Source: Anaerolineales bacterium (GTDB lineage: Bacteria; Chloroflexota; Anaerolineae; Anaerolineales; E44-bin32). From it: DNA of 8,307 nucleotides. Location of the stretch: contig JAGLGG010000210.1 in NCBI GenBank assembly GCA_023144145.1, positions 1-8,307 on the forward strand, written 5' to 3'. The notes below the pieces were generated by a model. It had not been told where the DNA came from, searched no databases, and worked only from the letters and a program-made list of their open reading frames with translations. Made by a program: the position numbers and the translations under genes. Below are positions 5,511-8,307 of this stretch, piece after piece. How positions within the stretch are numbered: position 1 is the stretch's first letter; every line of letters starts with the position of its first letter.

Positions 5511-7037
5511 ATGCCCCAACAACTCGTGGAGTGCATCCCCAATTTTTCAGAAGGACGCCGACCTGAAGTAATCGCAGCAATTAAAGATTCAATTTCTCAA
5601 GTGAAAGGAATTTCGCTGCTCGATCAACATTCCGATGAAGATCATAATCGCACTGTTCTTACCTTCTCCGGTGCACCAGACGCCGTCGTGGATGCAGCAT
5701 TCGCAGGAATCGCAAAAGCGGCTGAATTAATAAACCTTGACCATCATCAAGGTGAACACCCACGTATCGGCGCAACGGATGTGGTCCCTCTCGTCCCACT
5801 GGCTGGAATATCGATGAAGGAGTGTGTTGAGTTAGCGCATGATTTAGGGCAAAGGGTCGGGAATGAACTCAACATCCCCGTTTATCTATATGAAGCTGCA
5901 GCCACTCGGAAGGATAGAAGTAATTTGGAAAGCATCCGCCGAGGTGAATACGAAGGTTTGAAGGAAAGCATCCAGAGCGATCCAGCCAAAGAACCCGATT
6001 TTGGTCCTAACCAATTGGGCAGCGCAGGGGCCACGGTCATCGGCGCACGCCCCCCGCTGATCGCCTTCAATGTATATCTCAACTCGGATGATGTTGAAAT
6101 CGCCAATAAAATTGCTCGAAGCGTGCGCCATTCCTCAGGTGGTTTGCGATACGTAAAAGCGCTCGGCCTTCTCGTCGAGGGTCGCGCCCAGGTGTCGATG
6201 AATTTGACCAACTTCCGTAAAACCTCTATCGCTTCCGTTGTGGAGCACATTCGTACTGCTGCCGAGCGCTATGGAACGCAGGTTCAATCGTCAGAGTTGG
6301 TTGGTCTCATCCCTCAGCAAGCTCTTGTCGACGCAGCGCAGTGGTACCTGCAATTGGATGGATTCAACTATGAACAGGTGCTTGAGTCACGGCTATATGC
6401 GGGGGGGGATCAAGAGCAGCTCGAAACCGATTCGTTTCTGGATAAATTGGCCGCCGGCAGCGCGACGCCTGGAGGAGGTTCTGCAGCTGCATTTGCAGGA
6501 GCGATGGCAGCCAGCTTGGTCGAGATGGTCGCCAAACTATCCATGGGTAAAGAGAAGTACCGGGAGATCGAGCCACGCATGAAGGAAATTGTGCTTGAGG
6601 CCCAAAAGCTCAGAGAGAAATTAGATGATGCCGTCGATGAAGACGCGCTAGCCTACGAGGGTGTGATGAATGCCTTCCGAATGCCCAGGGTTTCTGAAGG
6701 TGAACAAGAACTGCGGTCTGAATCCATCACGAGCTCCATCACTCAGGCAGCAACCGTTCCCTTATTCGTAGCTGCCATGGCGCTCCGAACAATGGAATTG
6801 GCCTTCGAGATTGCACGTGACGGAAATATTAATGCGGTCTCGGATGCAGGTACAGCAGGGGCAATGGCATCAGCAGCTGTGAAATCCGCCTCAATGAATG
6901 TACGAGTTAACGCAAAATCGTCCCCAGATGGCGAAAAGGCAAAGGCCTGGCTCGAAGAAGTTAATGATTTAGAGAAAAAGGCAGAACTGGTGGCGAAAGC
7001 GATTGAACAGATTCTGCAAGAACGCGGTGGAATCTAG
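5511..7037 (+). CDS. ftcD: Bifunctional glutamate formimidoyltransferase / formimidoyltetrahydrofolate cyclodeaminase
   Basis: A 508-residue two-domain enzyme. Residues 1-~297 are the formiminotransferase: VECIPNFSEGRR (6-17), DEDHNRTV (42-49), GEHPRIGATDVVPLVP (81-96, His83 aligning by motif with the catalytic His82 of the porcine enzyme), LVEGRAQVSMNL (221-232). It moves the formimino group from formiminoglutamate to tetrahydrofolate (EC 2.1.2.5). Residues ~305-508 are the cyclodeaminase (FLDKLAAGSATPGGGSAAAFAGAMAASLV from 309; VDEDALAYEGVMNAFRMP, 375-392, with conserved acidic residues; SDAGTAGAMASAAV, 444-457). It converts 5-formimino-THF to 5,10-methenyl-THF and ammonia (EC 4.3.1.4). The fused order matches the animal-type FTCD. 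The start has GAGG 5 nt upstream. The pathway is histidine degradation and one-carbon supply in the cytoplasm, but no hut genes are in the window. A run of eight G (6401-6408) lies in the linker between domains. Confidence 0.96.
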   Translation: MPQQLVECIPNFSEGRRPEVIAAIKDSISQVKGISLLDQHSDEDHNRTVLTFSGAPDAVVDAAFAGIAKAAELINLDHHQGEHPRIGATDVVPLVPLAGISMKECVELAHDLGQRVGNELNIPVYLYEAAATRKDRSNLESIRRGEYEGLKESIQSDPAKEPDFGPNQLGSAGATVIGARPPLIAFNVYLNSDDVEIANKIARSVRHSSGGLRYVKALGLLVEGRAQVSMNLTNFRKTSIASVVEHIRTAAERYGTQVQSSELVGLIPQQALVDAAQWYLQLDGFNYEQVLESRLYAGGDQEQLETDSFLDKLAAGSATPGGGSAAAFAGAMAASLVEMVAKLSMGKEKYREIEPRMKEIVLEAQKLREKLDDAVDEDALAYEGVMNAFRMPRVSEGEQELRSESITSSITQAATVPLFVAAMALRTMELAFEIARDGNINAVSDAGTAGAMASAAVKSASMNVRVNAKSSPDGEKAKAWLEEVNDLEKKAELVAKAIEQILQERGGI

Positions 7038-7058
7038 GATCACGAAACGTTCTTCAAC

Positions 7059-8307
7059 TCACCATTCACTCGCGCTGAAGATATTTCCGAGGAAATATTC
7101 CCTTTCTTCGATTGTCATCGGACGGGGCTGTGCAAAATCTTCAAGAAAAGCCGTGAGTACTTCTGTATTGATATATACTCCATCATAGAATACGTGTCGA
7201 TCAATGAATTCCTGGCGCACGGCAATCGACCACATCTGGTCAAAGAATAAATTCCCCAATCCATAATGGATCAGGCCATCTCCAACAAACTCAAAGGCTT
7301 GAGGTTGATGCGCTTGGCTCCCGCTGACAATTACCGCGCCTGCTTCGGCAACTGCTCGAAAATCTTCTTTCTGTTTGGTTGACGGCTTTGGCTGGTAATA
7401 CTCATTCCATTGGAAGGTGAAGATCGGAAGATAACCCTCGGAACGAAGCTCACCGATCATCGCAATGAGTACCTCCAGCTCGCAGGGAAGCGCACCCGGA
7501 GTTGTTTCCTTTGCCCACACTGACGGAGGTCCGGCAGAATTGCACCCCAGAAAAGCGATTCGATTTCCATTGTGTTCAAATCGAGCTGGCCGGGAAGCAT
7601 CTTCAAGATCTTCTCCACCCCCAAAATACTGCCACCCTAATTGTTGATATAGATCAAGAGAATATAGCAACCCCTCATCTCCGTAATCCTTTATATGATT
7701 ACCCGTAAGCTCAACCACATCGGTTCCGATGAACTCCAAGAGCGCCACGTATTCAGGGGCGCTGCAGAATTTAAGGCCTTCACGAACTGGGCTAGGTGCG
7801 GGGCAGGTTTCAAGGAAAGAAACCTCGTTGCTAATGTGTGTGACATCAGCCTCATTCAGCCAACTTCCGATTTTTTCGGCGGGATATTCAATTCCCTTAT
7901 TTTCCATCGTCCAGGCCGTCGCCCGAGTCAATGCTGTTACACCGGTCATCACAACGAAAGTCAGTTTTTGAGGATCGCGATTTGAGTTGGGCCATTCTAG
8001 AGATTCAGAAAACGCCTCAGTTATCACACCCTCTCCGCTAACACCATATCGAAGTGCGAGTGCATACGAATCGGGATCGAAATATTTCTCTAATGGAGAA
8101 CGTTCATCGACAGCGATGACCTTCCATTTTGGTTCCACGTCTTCAAAGGGAATGATAGCAAGTGCATCACCCATATTCCAAGCTGTATCTAAAAGCCCTT
8201 CTTCAACCAACATCACCCGCGATCCTGACATCTTTCCCAGGAGGGGTTCAAGCAAGGTGGCGGAAGTTGATGAGAGCAGGAGAGTAGATTGAGAATCGGA
8301 GGTTCCG
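7059..8307 (-). CDS. CapA family protein (divergent metallophosphatase fold), 5'-truncated
   Basis: The minus-strand frame is open to the window edge, so the N-terminus is missing; 415 residues are visible. A TTG at 8255 is the first start-like codon but the coding sense continues upstream of it. The C-terminal ~300 residues follow the CapA/PGA_cap (PF09587) order: MTGVTALTR (in place of the usual GDVMLGR), ISNEVSF (place of NLE), ELTGNHIKDYG (place of NNH-DYG), GSQAHQPQAFEF (place of HPH) and IHYGLGNLFFDQ (place of YSLGNFVF). CapA proteins include poly-gamma-glutamate synthesis factors and related envelope enzymes. The N-terminal part (LAIIPFEDVEPKWKVIAVD) resembles a small substrate-binding-like domain; this is inference. 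Three positions usually linked to metal binding are changed, so the activity may differ. It converges with ftcD, with 21 bp between the stops. Likely secreted or membrane-anchored. Confidence 0.85.
   Translation of the reverse strand, partial: GTSDSQSTLLLSSTSATLLEPLLGKMSGSRVMLVEEGLLDTAWNMGDALAIIPFEDVEPKWKVIAVDERSPLEKYFDPDSYALALRYGVSGEGVITEAFSESLEWPNSNRDPQKLTFVVMTGVTALTRATAWTMENKGIEYPAEKIGSWLNEADVTHISNEVSFLETCPAPSPVREGLKFCSAPEYVALLEFIGTDVVELTGNHIKDYGDEGLLYSLDLYQQLGWQYFGGGEDLEDASRPARFEHNGNRIAFLGCNSAGPPSVWAKETTPGALPCELEVLIAMIGELRSEGYLPIFTFQWNEYYQPKPSTKQKEDFRAVAEAGAVIVSGSQAHQPQAFEFVGDGLIHYGLGNLFFDQMWSIAVRQEFIDRHVFYDGVYINTEVLTAFLEDFAQPRPMTIEEREYFLGNIFSASEW

Noticed and set aside
5882..6250. Antisense open frame of 122 codons inside ftcD
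   Set aside because: Shadow of a highly conserved enzyme gene; no domain or ribosome site support.
5511..7037. ftcD as part of a local histidine-utilisation (hut) operon
   Set aside because: No hutH, hutU or hutI is visible nearby; the gene has its own promoter and converges with an unrelated CapA gene.

Overview
The window looks like chromosomal DNA from a bacterium of the Chloroflexota, probably Anaerolineae-like. This is an inference from protein content: a phosphodiester glycosidase with an SH3-like tail, a divergent CapA-type protein and a fused formiminotransferase-cyclodeaminase. Base composition is roughly balanced. No rRNA, tRNA, CRISPR array, transposase or phage gene was seen.

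Layout: (1) 1-1416, + strand, the 3' part of a NAGPA-type phosphodiester glycosidase with a C-terminal SH3-like domain; its start lies outside the window. (2) 1417-1617, a gap with a good sigma70-like promoter (TTGACA, 17 bp, AACAAT). (3) 1618-5144, three same-strand genes: a DUF362 protein, an alpha/beta hydrolase 9 bp downstream, and after a 107-bp gap a multi-cluster iron-sulfur protein with a winged-helix-like N-terminus. (4) 5145-5510, a 366-bp non-coding stretch with a perfect 18-bp inverted repeat around a 28-nt spacer, a heptamer tandem repeat and a strong promoter. (5) 5511-7037, bifunctional glutamate formimidoyltransferase / formimidoyl-THF cyclodeaminase. (6) 7059-8307, - strand, a CapA-family protein converging on the previous gene with a 21-bp gap; its N-terminus lies outside the window.

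The most interesting part is the 1618-5144 set. The DUF362 protein carries, C-terminal to its DUF362 core, four cysteines in contexts (CxxxC, GDCA-x-W, SGCP) that resemble the proximal [4Fe-4S] site of [NiFe]-hydrogenase small subunits and NuoB. Two genes downstream is a protein with two classical 4Fe-4S ferredoxin motifs plus nine further cysteines. Together they suggest an undescribed redox or electron-transfer module, with the hydrolase possibly acting on its substrate or product. The substrate cannot be read from the sequence. The FtcD and CapA genes look like ordinary housekeeping or envelope genes, apart from a G8 tract at the FtcD domain junction and the loss of usual metal-ligand residues in CapA.
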